A stretch of 64,000 nucleotides of DNA from Camellia lanceoleosa (Eukaryota > Streptophyta > Magnoliopsida > Ericales > Theaceae): contig CM045761.1 of NCBI GenBank assembly GCA_025200525.1, positions 103,888,182 to 103,952,181 on the forward strand, read 5' to 3'. Below are positions 34,301 to 46,490 of this stretch, piece by piece (position 1 is the stretch's first letter; every line of letters starts with the position of its first letter). A model generated the notes under the pieces. That model made no database searches and was not told where the DNA came from. It worked only from the letters and a program-made list of their open reading frames with translations. The position numbers were made by a program, and so were the translations under genes.

Positions 34301-37300
34301 ATCTCCCAAGAAAGATAACAAGATGCCAAATGAAGAAAACGAAAAGGCTATTATTTCACTGAACTATAAATAGATGGAAAAGTAATCTAAACCAGGGGAT
34401 AGAACAAAAATGAGTACCGTTTTACCCATGGGCGATCTCAATCGATCTGAATTTCCAAAGATGCAAGAAACCACAGCAATGTGGCAACTACTAATGTATT
34501 TTGCATCATCTTCTGCCAGGTCAAATCCTGTACTTGGGGATCCTTTAGGACCTTTCACAAAGCCACAATTTATTGTCTGGTCACGTGCAAAAAATGATTC
34601 TTCCCGTTGCATTAAACTCTGATGCCCAGCAAATCTGGGTTCCCATTGTTCTAGTCCATCAGAATTCTCTTCTACTTTTGTATACAGCAAGGAAAATCTT
34701 GAAAATTTTCGACTTGCTAAAGGTTCTATGAGCTGTGATGTAGAATTCAAAAACTTCATCTCACAAGAACCTGAAATATTTATGTATCACCAATTTCAGG
34801 CTTTAAAAAAAGAAATTGAGAAAAAGGGAACAACCAAATTGATCTGTTGAAATACCCCTATAGACCCCTAGACTTGGAATTCACATAACAATAACCCAAA
34901 GGTGTACAGCTATGAAGCATAGGTACGGGTATGAGTACTGCATCTGGTAATACGATCTGAATGCGCCGACACGGTAAAATTTAAAAAAAAAAATAAGATA
35001 GTAATGCGCTTAAAAAAATAATTATTTTTAATTTAGAGTAATACAAAAATTAATTAAATGGTTTAATTTGTTAAGGTCCAACCTATAATTAACATTTAAT
35101 ACCAAAAGAAAAAGTATAAATCAAAATTAAATGTCAATATATTAAATAACTTACAAATCATAGTTTAATTTTAAAATCATGCTAAGCATAAAACAAAAAT
35201 TAAAAAAGAAATTTAGTGAAATGAGTTTTATCTCTATAGTAGAAGGAAAATATTGTTTCAACTAAGGTACGGTACGGCATAGATATATAGTGGGTACGTC
35301 TGGGTGCGTCAAAAATTAAGAAGAAAAAACTTGAATACGTATTTTGTGTACCCGGTACGTATGCAAAAGTACCATACGAGGTACGGTACGCCGGTAAGTA
35401 CCCGGTACGGGTACGGCATGTTTTTTGAAGTACCCATGCTTCATAGGTGTACAGGGGGTGTTGCACCCGAGAATTTATGCATAGTAATCAATATCCACAC
35501 ATATGAAGATGTTTATGCAAATTGTGAGACACTAACTAACTCAACAAATCAAGAATATAATAAAAAGCAAATTATTGGGGGGGGGGGGGGGGGTGTTGCA
35601 CCCTAGAATTTATGCATAGTAATCAATATCCACACATATGAAGATGTTTATGCAAATTGTGAGACACTCACTAACTCAACAAATCAAGAATATAATAAAA
35701 AGCAAATTTTTTTTTTTGGGGGGGGGGGGGTGGTGGTGGTGTGTGTTGCACCCAAGAATATGTGCATAGGAATCAGTATCCACACATATGAAGATGTTTA
35801 TGCAAATTGTGAGACACTCATATAACTCAAGAAATCAAGAATATAATAAAAAGCAAATTACACATGCAAACTATATACACAATGGTAGCCAAATCATGTT
35901 TTCTGTGATTATTGAAATATGCAACTCACTGAACTGTGCACATCTTTTCATGTCTGCCCCCAGGGGGTGGGGATGAAGAAGTAAAAAATGCTTCAATATA
36001 TTGATTCTGAAATTAAATGACAATAATATTAAACCATACGAAAAATTTTCAAATAAAAAATTCTTAATAAAAATAGGAGTTAGCGATTAAGTCTATGTTC
36101 AAAATAAGGAATCATACTGCACTGTGTTCCACTGATTAAATACCTATAGCCGCAGCTATTAATGAAGTCTAGGAGTACACAATCTACAATTACAATTTCA
36201 TAAATGAAACAAAGTTGTGTAATAGATGTCCTTTCAGAAAATTAAGTCAATTAGGTACACATGCTGAAATGCTCACTGTTAGAAGGATTCCTAAGGAATA
36301 AGGAGTTGTCAAATTGAGATACATATTGTGTATTGTTTTTCTGAATCGCATTCGTATTGTATCATGTATCGTAAGATATTTTAACGTCTTTAAAAGTAGG
36401 TAGAAAAAAAAATATAGTTATAAGCAAAAATTTGTGAAAACAAAACACAAACAATGTATAATCCTTAAAATTGCAAAAGTAAGGTTTCATGAATTAAAGA
36501 TAGGCGTCAATACTTAATACATATAAAAGGCAGAGTAGGGTTAAAATATCTATAACAAAAGATATCAACATTTCAGTTTTTTTTTTTCTTTTCGATAATC
36601 CAGGGTATCTCTTAACCAGCCCACCAAATTGGGCCCAAGTTACCTTGTATCTAGACAGCTGAGAAGTAATCCCTAGAGGTCTTAAAGTTAACGACCGGGC
36701 AAACTTCCACTAGTCCCTTGGGTGACACAAACTCTAGTATGTTATTATATCCTCAAATCAAATTTACCATAAAATTTTTTCTCATTCTTAGTGATTGTGT
36801 AATATATTTTTTATATTATTTTTACTCACCATTTAAGTTTTAGTATAGTTTACAACTTTCAAATTCTTAAATAGCTTGTCTATAATAGAAAATTTAATGC
36901 TTTAACCAGTGTAAAAAAGTATAAAACAATAGCACAAGATATTTAATACTACCATACTTGTCAAAAAGATAGACAAAAAAACCCTTCTCATCTCAAAAAT
37001 ATATATATATATATATGTATATATATTTTAAGTTAATGAAATTTTTTAACAATATTAATTTACATCAAATAAGTTCAATTACCTTTTTTCAAAATTACTA
37101 AAGAAATTTAAGTATTTATGTATCGTATGTATCGCATCATGTATCATGTATCTTATAATGCATCACATATCATATATGTATCGTAAGATACATTTAACTT
37201 AAGATATTATTGATGACGCGTATCAATTTGTCTCTAAAAATATCAAATCGTAATATATGTATTAGTGAATTGTAAGATACTAACAACACTAAAGGATTAC

Positions 37301-40300
37301 AAGTCCAATAATCAAAATTATGTTGCCATGCAACAAGATGGAAACATGTTTCAACGAACCTAGAAAAAAGAGCAATAGCTGCAATGAAACCATAGATCAT
37401 GTGTCCACAAAGGTTTGGTCCCTTGGACCAAAGGTAGAAATTTGGAACTAAGAGGTGCACCTTCACTAAGACACCCAGTAGCGAGCCATTTGCCACCAGA
37501 TAAGTTAGATGTACTATTCAAAACAAATCAAATGGCCATGTTGGACACTTGACACTTGGATTATAAGGACATGGATATGCGCTTGATCCTTTACATCATA
37601 TATGCTCTTAGCAATCATATCCTTCAATTCAACTTTATTATATAATTGTATTTAACACTAACATTAAATCTACTTTTGTTGCTAAAATTCTATAAAATGA
37701 GTAAAGCACATATTTGGCACTATATTACCTCTAACCCACAACATGGATTAAAATATTTTAAAACAAATTAATTATTCTTATTATTATTTTTTTTGCCGAG
37801 TCTGAATATCCTTCAATTAGAGGTTTACGCACCCCAACCTAAGATCTAAATCCATGTTTAATGGGTGAGAGAAAGAGACGGGAAGATAAAACCAAAAAAC
37901 ATATAGGATAACTTATCCAAATTTATAAACTAAAACTTGTTAGAACTACTAAATCAAGTACAACATCCTTTATCCATTTACATTATAAAGTTGATGAAAA
38001 TTCAAAGATTCTTAAACTAACACCCATACATTGTTAAACTTGCAAAAGAACATCCATAATCTAGAGAAGAAAAAGTTGAGGCACAAATGGGAAGACAATA
38101 AACGGGCAGCAACATGGCAACAGCAGATAAAGGCAGAGAACTTGTAATTATGGTAGCAAAAGTCCAACATGTAACAAAAGCAAGAACTAGTTTATTTAGA
38201 GATTTAAACAAATGAGAATAAGTCATTTAACCAGAAAACACAACACACAACCCATACTCAGTAATAAGAGAAGTGAAAGCAGGAATTTATATATATATAG
38301 GCAAACATATCTACGATCATTATGAAAGCTGCAAATAATTACCAGAAAATTTGCGGCGCCTTGGCTTCTTTTTGGAACGCCTTTCGGAAGTAGACCTTCT
38401 GGCAGATCGATCCTCATGAACAACGACATGTCTGAAATTTGTATTGATTTTATCAGTTTGTTGAGAGATTAAAGTAGACTGTTTGTCTGAAGTACCAATG
38501 GAAGCTTCCTGCACCTCCTCCACAATATTCTGGTCTTTGGTTCCAGTATCAAGTTTATCAGAAGACTCTCGGTGATCCATATTACGTGATCTTGCTACAT
38601 CCAAATGGTCCTCATTGTCAAGTCTAAAATCATCATATTCTTCCATTTGAGCATCATGCAGATCAATCCCGTCATCATACTCATCATCAACATCAACTTC
38701 GTCATTCTGAATCCCCACTTGTTCATCATTAAAAAGCTGTTTTTTATTGTTGTGTTCCTCTCTTGATTCCCCAACATTCTTCAAAGAGGCCTCATATTCT
38801 GCCTCATACATTTTCAGTTCATCACGACCAGCTTCATTGTACAGCCCAACACCTCTAGTATCTGAATCTTTAGCTTCATCAAAAGAAGACATCTTAGCAC
38901 CATTCTTCACCTTTTTTGAAATACGAACCTTAGCAATGGACTCATCGCGAGCGCCCATCTCAGCATGCTCCAAAGCATCCTCGCTATAATCCTCATCTCT
39001 TCTCCTATCATCCTTGTCCCAATACCGAGAATCCCGGCCATGTGCCACTGAACCATGGCCAAATTTAAGGACTTTAAACCTCTGTGTCCGTGTCACATTT
39101 GTGAGAAAATCAGAATCACTCGAGTCATCATCCTGAGCATTATAACCATCTATTTCTGCACCCAGTCAGCAACACATAAACAGTAAATGCTCAGCTTAAA
39201 TTCAATACTTCCAAAGATCAAGATCATGCAATAATTCTGGCCGACAAATTCAAGCAAGCAGATATGTGCCAGAAACATCTGCAACACTTTATTATAGGGT
39301 AATTTAACTCCACAATGCAAGGCTGGCCCTGGGAATAGGCTGGCAAGGCCACTGCTTAAAGACACCAAAATTTTGGTAAAAGATAGGGCCCCAAATGTCC
39401 AGCCCGCCAAAAATTTTTTTTTTCTTCTTATTAGGCCTTAATCAAATTAAGGGCCCAATCCAAAGTCCAAGGCCTAAAAAAGTAAGTGTGTTTGTAATGT
39501 TATCCATTTAAAGAGCAACGGTCATTAGTGCGTGAAAAAACACTGGATCCCTAAGGTCAGCCACCCTCAGTACCTAAGCTCAATCTCGGATATTCCATCC
39601 CCTACCCCTGAGCGAAAATAAATGTTATCCATTGAAAAGCATACAGTATAAATAACCTAAATTATGTGAGCTTAATTAGTAATTTTGTAGTTAAAAATAT
39701 GAGAAGAGTAATGTTAAGTGAAACTTTGTTACAGTTGAATTTTTATTTGATATTATATCTTTAAATTTTTTTGATATTTTCTTCTTATTTTAACTTGGAT
39801 GATTGTATATAATTTTTGTAATTACATGTGTAAGCAAACTTTGTGTCAATACCAGCAAATTTAAAATACAAAAATAAATTGTGGGTATTTATCATTTTAT
39901 GCATTATATTTTGGTGATTATGTACAGAGGGCCCCATCTTTGGAGCTCACCTAGGGCCCCAAAAGTTTAGAGGCCAGCCCTGCCACAATGCTAGGTGCTT
40001 AGCTTAGGAGGCCATTCTTGATTGGGCTTTCCCATACCTGAGGTAGGAATTTTGTTGCCTCATTCACACACTAATTCTAGATGACAAGGAGGATAACAAA
40101 GGTTCCTGCCATTAAGTTATTGTGGTAAAAGGAGCTATATTACTAAAAACTGCGCATCATTTACTTGGTTAAAAGAAACTTAATTACTAAAAAATATGAC
40201 ACATTGAACCAAATCAAAAAATAGAGAAAAGTCAAATTTGCTATCTAAAACTAACACAAAAGCATTGTAAAATGAAAGAAATGAATCAAAGTTGAAAGAG

Positions 40301-41694
40301 AAAAATGTAAACTGTTTGTTTAAAATTTACTCATTATACTATATTTAAATACACATGGAAGGTATTTTTTTTCTTAAATAAGTAATTATTTCTCTCTCCT
40401 TTTCACTCATTCAATTGGTAGGCAATTCTTTTTACTCTTTTCACTCAGATTTGTCTCTCATTTTTTTCTATTCTCCCCCTTTAGTCTTCCCCTCTTTAAG
40501 CAACTATTTCCCTCTCACTCATTGGTATAATACAACTACAAAAATCTGTGCACATAGTGCAATTTGCAATTCATTACCATTCATGCTCTAGGTGAATTAT
40601 GTGAAATCTATTTTTATCGTGATATTACTTTTGATTTGCATTTTTGTAGTGTTGCATCATTAAAGTTCAAATCCTTGAACACAAACAATTAGAGCATTCT
40701 ATTCATTTATTAGCTTATCTTTAATAGTGATTTATTGACTTTAACAATATTTAAGCCGTTTAAATATGTCCTAACCCGATCATTTGAGCTTGTTTAAATT
40801 TGTCCTCACCCGACCAATACTGGAATCCTGGCTCCGCCCCTGTCCCTCATGCTTCATTTCTCTCCTACTTAAAACAACTTTAGGTTCAAAAAAATAAATT
40901 AATTAATTTTTTTTTTAAAAAAAATGTGTGAAATACTAAGAAATCATGAAAAGAAGGAGAAATGACATCTATAAATTAAAATGTCCAGAGACAAGGAAAA
41001 ATCAAAATTTTTTTTTCTTCAGATTTTATCTTTCCTATCCTCACCAAATCCATGAACCCAAGGTAGCTTTAATGAAGCCTAGTCTCTCGCCCAATTAGGT
41101 ATACCAAACAACATAAAACATGATTATGAGTTCAGTTCCATAGAAACACCATAAGAGAAAACACAAACGCTCACATAAATTTTCACTGATATATGTTCTA
41201 TGTTCAACATTGAATTTGTCCTCGCATACAACTAAACTAATTCAAGAATCTACATTAGAATAACTTGATAATCCTCACTTTTGACAAACATTAATGATTC
41301 AAAATAGCAGTTTCTTAAATTTTCTCACATTATCTCAGCAACCAAACAGAACCTAAAAATAACGAACTGTAAATCTGAATTCCTTTCAGGTTTCAAAACA
41401 AATAGAAAAAAAAATAAAAAAAATACACACACACATACACATCGATTAGAAAAGAAAGTTTTACTGACCTGTGTCTCTGGAGAAATACATAAAAGCGAGG
41501 ACAGAGACGACGAAACCAAGAGAGAGAATCACAATGACGCCGCCGATCGAGAGCTTGCGGCTCTTGAGGCGGCGGTTGCTGCGGTGCGGCTTGTGAGGAG
41601 AAGTACGAATCCCGATGGAAACGTGATCGGAGGAGCCGTTGGCGTGGCTTCGGACAGCGACCCTATCGAAGCCTGATTGTCTGTACTGAGCCAT
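31376..41694 (-). CDS. DUF616 (MUCI70/TOD1-like) putative glycosyltransferase
   Basis: Seven exons on the - strand: 41694-41469, 39155-38343, 34770-34418, 34208-33997, 32089-31833, 31727-31549 and 31453-31376. All have GT-AG introns and matching phases, giving 705 residues. The start MAQYRQSG was chosen; an in-frame ATG five codons upstream (41709) is the alternative. A basic N-terminus (about 36-47) precedes one membrane helix (about 50-71), giving a type II, Golgi-like layout. Exon 2 encodes a highly charged stalk, with acidic runs DDEYDDGIDLHDAQMEEYDD and a basic end (KKKPRRRKF). The conserved domain follows from about residue 347: AVVSCIFGNSDRLR, NVCFVMFVDE, YSIWLDSKLRLQLDPL, YAISNHYDRHCVWEE and FNEVDRFTPRDQLSFAY. 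In Arabidopsis the family includes MUCI70, needed for seed mucilage pectin, and TOD1, reported as an alkaline ceramidase, so the exact activity here is open. The introns of 3.6 and 2.3 kb carry several transposons. No break is seen. Confidence 0.9.
32142..32335 (-). mobile_element. Au-like tRNA-derived SINE
   Basis: On the - strand it starts with a tRNA-like head: TAGCGATATGGTTGC (A-box-like) and GAGTTCAAATCAC (B-box-like). The body is typical of the plant Au family: ATGCAGGGGTTAGGTTGTAT, GACCCTCCCCAGACCTGGCA, ATAGTGGGGAGTCTCATGCA. It ends in a T-rich tail, as Au elements do. It lies in the intron between exons 4 and 5 of the DUF616 gene, in the gene's own orientation. Confidence 0.8.
34910..35446. 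mobile_element. hAT-type MITE with exact 8-bp target duplication
   Basis: GTGTACAG is present at 34902-34909 and 35447-35454. The termini are inverted: CTATGAAGCATAGGTACGGG on the left and, in reverse, CTATGAAGCATGGGTACTTC on the right. Near the ends GTACGG/GTACCC runs recur, which may be transposase-binding repeats. The centre is AT-rich and non-coding. It lies in the intron between exons 2 and 3 of the DUF616 gene. Confidence 0.82.
35450..35862. repeat. Three-copy tandem repeat with long G runs
   Basis: A unit of roughly 125-150 bases is present three times, starting near 35455, 35577 and 35717. Each unit opens with a G run, then GTTGCACCC, GAATTTATGCATAG and CACACATATGAAGATG, and ends with AATATAATAAAAAGCAAATT. 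The G runs reach about 18 and 13 bases. It abuts the right target duplication of the hAT element. Confidence 0.8.
36570..36745 (-). repeat. Possible poly-A-tailed retroelement relic
   Basis: A T run (about 36579-36590) precedes about 150 bases that are more GC-rich than the surrounding intron, with short self-complementary parts such as TTGGGCCCAA. The layout fits a short retroposon on the - strand. No A or B box was recognised. Confidence 0.25.
39318..39982. mobile_element. hAT-type non-autonomous element in intron 1
   Basis: CCACAATG flanks both sides (39310-39317 and 39983-39990), an exact 8-bp duplication. The ends are inverted: CAAGGCTGGCCCTG on the left and, in reverse, CAGGGCTGGCCTCTAAAC on the right. 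CAGGGCTGGC-like termini are common among plant hAT elements. AGGGCCCCAA occurs just inside both ends in opposite orientations. It has no coding capacity. Confidence 0.82.
40821..40842. repeat. Isolated hAT-like terminus
   Basis: CCTGGCTCCGCCCCTG is, in reverse, CAGGGGCGGAGCCAGG, a widespread plant hAT end. No matching partner end was found nearby, so this is probably a truncated copy. Confidence 0.4.
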
Positions 41695-42480
41695 TCGCGC
41701 ATTGCTCAATCAACTCACTACTCTTCCTTCAAACACACATACACACATACATAGCTAGTCTAGTAGATATATATAATATATGAGATCGATTCGATTGAAA
41801 TTTAGGGTTTTGAGTGTGGTGGGGGTAGACCTTCGAATGTTTTTGGATGATTTTGATCAATGAGAATTGACTAGTGATTGATTACTCAGTCGCACGCTCA
41901 ATTCATTTGTTTTAATTTGTTTTTTATTTTTAATATATATATGAATGAGGAGGAAATAGGAATGAAAAATATGAGAGGTGTGTGTTTTGTGTATCGACCG
42001 GCGGTGAGGTGTGAAATGATAGATAGACAGACAGCTAGGAAGCGAGAGAAGGAGACGGGCAAAGTTTTTGTTTGAAATTCCGACACTACCCCTTCTCTAT
42101 TCAGCTCGGGGCCAAGGATTTTTTATGTCATTTTGTTCTACTTGTATTATTTGAGTTCATCAAACTAGTAATTTATATTTTTTAATTAAAATAATAATAA
42201 ATTACTAAATTTTAACTCCATTAATTAGCTACTAAGTTAGTTAATTAAGTTCTTAACCAGTAGTTTTGACAAGTTAAACATTAAAAAAATTTATATTTTT
42301 ACTACTCCAGGGTACTTGTGTTGAGTTTATAAAATATGATTTAAAATAAAAATAATATTTGAATAATATGGCCAAATAATAGAGCGTTTGCTGAAAAATG
42401 TATAGCCAAAATAGAAAAATTAACTTTTGAGGTAAAATATAACAAAATTTTAAATAATTTGATGGGGATGCTAAAATTAG
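41695..42480. promoter_or_regulatory. 5' flank and probable promoter of the DUF616 gene
   Basis: The stretch lies directly upstream of the - strand start codon. It contains a CA/TA-rich leader-like part (about 41735-41780) and AT-rich DNA beyond 42100. No specific TATA box or operator could be fixed. Confidence 0.4.
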
Positions 42481-42487
42481 AGTTATT

Positions 42488-42737
42488 TATACGGAAATTC
42501 CTAAACTATTGAAAAGTATCACTTTATCTTCTAAATTATACAAGCGTACAAATAAACTTCTAAAAGTATTGGCTTATTTCACTTTAACTCCTTCCGTAAG
42601 GGATTCAATTTATACTTTTTTATAATTTAGGAAGTCTATTTGTACATTTTTATAGTTTAAGAGACAAAAAAGTTTATTTTTACACTTTTATAATTTATAA
42701 GGTCAAAATGACACTTCTTAATAATTTGGAAGGTTTT
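42488..42737. mobile_element. Foldback MITE-like element
   Basis: The left half, from about 42496 (AATTCCTAAACTATTGAAAA), and the right half read in reverse (CCTTCCAAATTATTAAGAAG) are similar over about 100 bases. Shared blocks include GTACAAATAAACTT versus GTACAAATAGACTT. The class and target duplication were not determined. Confidence 0.45.
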
Positions 42738-43127
42738 CATGTATATAATGCTTATTATTATGGATTTAATTTTGTTTCTATCTCTACCTTTTTTTTTTTT
42801 TTTTTTTTTTCTTGTATCTCATTCTTAAATTTTAATTTTATTTATTTACTATCTAATTATTATTTTTTAAAATATTTTTTTTTTTATCTTAGTTCAATTA
42901 GCGATGATTGTATAAATCTCAATAACGGTTGAAATTCAATTTAATGATCAAAAATGTTATTTTAAAATTTAAATAATTAACCATACAACCAAACATCCAT
43001 CAAATTAATTGTTAAATATAATTTGTGATCAGAATCAAAATGTTACACATTAAAAGACTCTGCCGTGTACATTTTTAGTCTGTCATCTTGCGTTACTGGT
43101 CATATTAAACAATTCAATCGTGCTAAG

Positions 43128-43268
43128 TACCCCCATTGGGGGTCGCGCCCCCAGTGACGTGGCGCGCTCCCACTGGCTGATAACCCCCCAAAAAAAAAAA
43201 AAAAAAACAATTTTTCTCGCCCAATCACGGGCCGACACCTCACTGGGGGTCACCCCCAGCTGGGGGTA
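43128..43268. mobile_element. GC-rich short inverted-repeat element (MITE)
   Basis: The left arm TACCCCCATTGGGGGTCGCG and the right arm in reverse TACCCCCAGCTGGGGGTGAC pair, and both continue CCCCCAGTGA then CGTG or GGTG, about 34 bases per arm. TA occurs at both edges, which would suit a Tc1/mariner-type duplication. An A run sits in the centre. The GC content contrasts sharply with its surroundings. Confidence 0.6.
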
Positions 43269-43935
43269 TAATGCATTTCTGTAAACAATTTTTCCTTGTC
43301 GTGTAGGTTCATTGCACACTGGAGATGAAAGGTGTGAAAATCAAGTGGAAACAGGCGGAATATGGTTGTTGCACATGAGAAAAATCTTAAACCCAGAAAA
43401 TTTATATTGTCTCTATCCACTCTAAAAAGTGTGAGTCATATGAGCATATTTATTTTGACTTATTTTAGGGTGTAGGTTAAAAGTTAATTTTTTTTATATT
43501 TTGTTAAAAAAAATTATAAAAAAATAATTTGATCTAAAAAGTTAAAAAGCTAAATTAACTTTTAACCTTATTAATTACATGCCTGTGACCCAAGTGATCC
43601 ATGCATGTGACCCAAATGACTGACTGAATGTGTTTGAAAAGTACAAAACTCAGAATTAGGGTTTTGAACCTTGTGGAAATCAACCAGAAGATATAAAGGT
43701 GATTATTTCTTATGAAAATTTTGTGGAATAAAAAAGGTGAAACTTAGTTCTTTCCATTGGTCAATTGGTGAGTGCTCTTTATCAATTGTTTCTCTGCCAT
43801 TGGATGTTGGGTCGTTTTGAGGTTAGAAGTATTTGTTTTGTTTAGTGTCGTGGCTTTTTTAATCAGAAAGCAGTGGAGTCAGGCTTAAAAGCCCCAATCC
43901 TAATAGAGTATTTTGGATGGCCTTATCTATTTTAA

Positions 43936-44344
43936 TAGGGGTGCAACTTGGATAGATTCAGGTAGGTTAAGAAGTTGTTCAAACTCAGTTCAAATTATAT
44001 TAAGATCTATCCAGACTCGAATTACATCTAAAGTTGTATATCCAAACTCGACCCAAGTTGTCCGAATTGCACATAATTTTTTTTGCAGCTAAATTATTTA
44101 TTTATTAAAATCAAACTCTATTTATAATTTTTTTTTTTAAATAAAGGAAATCATTAGTAACATCAAAACAAATAATATATAATATAAGATAGATGCTGCT
44201 ATAGTAGTCTTTATAATTTATGAGTGAGAATAAAAAAAATGTAAGATTTTGTGTTTTGTTTTTTGTGTATATAATATATATTCAATATAATTTAATGATC
44301 TAAATTATTTTAATATTATGTAATGGCTAATAATTTATATGTAT
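43936..44344. mobile_element. hAT-like element, truncated by element A
   Basis: It starts TAGGGGTGCAACTTGG and matches 30034-30440 throughout, including TAGATGCTGCTATAGTAGT versus GAGATGCCGCTATAGTAAT and the shared block GCTAATAATTTATATGTA. Similarity stops exactly at 44344, where the LTR of element A begins. The remaining third would be expected to the right of element A. Confidence 0.65.
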
Positions 44345-45075
44345 TGTTTCTAGAAAAAATTTGAGCCCAGTCACAATAGCCCAAGCAAAAAATGATAAGC
44401 CTAAACGCATCCCTTGAAGTCCACAAAGGACAACTAGCAACTTGTCATCTGATTAAGGCCCGTGGGGGACAAAACAATTATGAAAGATAGCCTTCTAGAA
44501 GACCAAATCTGTTAAGTAAAGGAGAGGCGTCAGATAAACCTTCATTCAATGGTGTGGAGCATAGAACATATAAGACTAGGATGTAGGTGGGGCATAATGA
44601 GAAGCAAAATCATCCGATCAGTTTAATCCTACGGACGTGACGCTATGTAAGTTGGCCATTGGCATCTGATATCTTTTAAACCATCTATACACTACTGATC
44701 CAACTATTAGAGGCAAAGCACACTTGGCAAGTTGCCCGACCAAAGCCAGGTTTGGGCAGAACCCTTTGATCAAAGTAAAATTCAACGGATGAGGTTTGAG
44801 CCAGAATAGCTATAAAAGGGTAGGCAAACAAGGCATAAGGGACAAGTATGTAGGTCCTATCTAACCTAATTGAAACTCAATCACAACCTATACTAGAAAT
44901 ATTTTCTTTTTATACTGTATACCTTGGTCGATCATTGTACTGACTTGATCGTCGGAGTATCCTCCTTACCGACCCTGGTCGGGAATTATTATTGATGTTT
45001 GGTTTCTCTTTGCAGAGTGCAAAGGATCGGGTGCATTATGTCGATTTCCTTGTGGATATAATTTCACCTTTCACA
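44345..45075 (+). mobile_element. 5' LTR of Ty3/gypsy element A
   Basis: The LTR starts TGTTTCTAG and ends TTTCACA, directly before a primer-binding site. A TATA box (TATAAAAG) lies at 44811-44818. The motif TACTGACTTGATCGTCGGAG at 44938 recurs in the LTR of element C. No second copy is present in the window, so the 3' LTR is probably beyond 64000 or lost. Confidence 0.75.
44811..44818 (+). promoter_or_regulatory. TATA box of LTR A
   Basis: GCTATAAAAGGG is the only strong TATA motif in this LTR and lies at a usual distance before the presumed transcription start. Confidence 0.6.
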
Positions 45076-45076
45076 A

Positions 45077-45094
45077 TTGGCATCGTCTGTGGGA
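45077..45094 (+). promoter_or_regulatory. Primer-binding site of element A
   Basis: TTGGCATCGTCTGTGGG follows the LTR. It is one substitution from TTGGCGCCGTCTGTGGG found in element C and common in plant Tat-type gypsy elements. Confidence 0.65.
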
Positions 45095-45105
45095 ACAACA
45101 AGAAG

Positions 45106-46490
45106 ATGAGTGCCCATCCTTCTCTAGAAGGGATGCCAAGTGATCATTAGCAAACCTTAATTGGAAACACACTTGGCCAAAACTTTGGCTATGATAGTGA
45201 AGCACCACTCGAAGACTCAACAGGCACAACCCTCTTTTCAAGGGAGAATGATCGGCAAAACCAATTAGTTGATCGACTCACTGCCCAAATCAAGACCCTC
45301 AAAGAAGAATTACGGTAGGCCAAAAGAAGAGAGGATCGGAAGACACATAGAAGGCAAAGCGTCTGAACAAAAAAAGATGATGCAAGCTAGACGGCCAGCA
45401 ACCACACTAGCCGAACATGGAAGACGCATCAGACTAACCATAATGGTTCACTTGATCTACCGAAAAGTGACCTAAGGAGCTGGATTGATCAACGTACCAG
45501 AGGAAATCCAAAACCAGTTCGAAGGAAGCTCTTCTCAAAAGAGATGGCCTCTTCATTCTCCAAGGCCAGTGATAGCGCTGACCCCTCGAAAAGATTCGCT
45601 CATGTAAAGTTCAATTTATATGATGAAAAAAAAAGACCTGAACAACATTACTTGCAAGCCATGACCTTATGGAGTAACAATGGGGTCATCATGTATAGAA
45701 TGTTCTTTTTCAGTTTGGGAGAAATGACCCTCAGATGGTACTACAAGTTGGAGTCCCGCTCCATCAATGACTAGAGGCAGCTTCAACAAGCGTTCATTTC
45801 ACACTTTATCACTAACAACCGAGCACCAAAAGAGCTAGACATCCTCCTTACAATGAAAAGAGGAGAAAGTGAAAACCTGAGGGAGTACGCCAGTAGGTAT
45901 TGGGCGACCTGCAACAAGATCGATGATTGCAATGAACATTTGGTAGTAGCATTCTTTAAGTTGGGCCTACACCCTTCTAGTAAAATCTGACAATCCCTAA
46001 CCAAGAAACCTCCCATTGATGTAAGTAGTTTAATGAGCCGCACGGAGCAACATTGTAAGATCGAGGACAATCTAAAAAGGACCGAAGAGTCACGACCGTG
46101 CAGCCCCAGCCCAGAAGCTAGAAAAAGAAAGAAAAAAAAATCTTCTAATCAAAAGAGAAAGTAGTCAAATGTGATCGCTGAATAGCCCAAGCCTAGGAAG
46201 GAAGCTTACAAGGCGATTGTCACCACCTTCACAAAGTCAATATACTAGATCTTAATGAAAATCCAGAATGAACCTTACTTTCTATGGCCACAAAAACTGA
46301 TTGGGGATTTGTCTCTTACAAATTGGAGGCTGAGATGTTCTTATCATAAAGATTATGGACACCTCACCGAAGATTGCAGATCTTTAAAGCAATTCTTAGA
46401 ATGACTTCTCCAAAGCGAGCATTTGCAGGCTTTTGTTGATCACTCAACGGGTTGCAAGGACAAGCATGGTGATAAAAATGGAAGCATCTA
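45106..46490 (+). pseudogene. gag of element A, broken
   Basis: The frame opens at ATG 45106 and contains a short coiled-coil-like part (NQLVDRLTAQIKTLKEEL, about 45263-45316). Next is a capsid-like core (45544-46070) with PEQHYLQAMTL, RWYYKLESRSI, ENLREYASRYWATCNKIDDC and LTKKPPIDVSSLM. A CxxHxxxxHxxxxC zinc knuckle (CSYHKDYGHLTEDC) lies at about 46335-46380. Several in-frame stops (for example after 45315, 45771 and 45987) and frame changes make it non-functional. Gag forms the particle that packages the RNA. Confidence 0.75.

Noticed and set aside
36300..37250. Transposon with GTATCGTAAGATAC-like ends
   Set aside because: Similar TATCGTAAGATA words occur at both sides, but no consistent ends or target duplication could be set.
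38595..38989. Frames overlapping DUF616 exon 2 in other phases and on the + strand
   Set aside because: They are shadows of the acidic coding exon, which has splice phases and family context.
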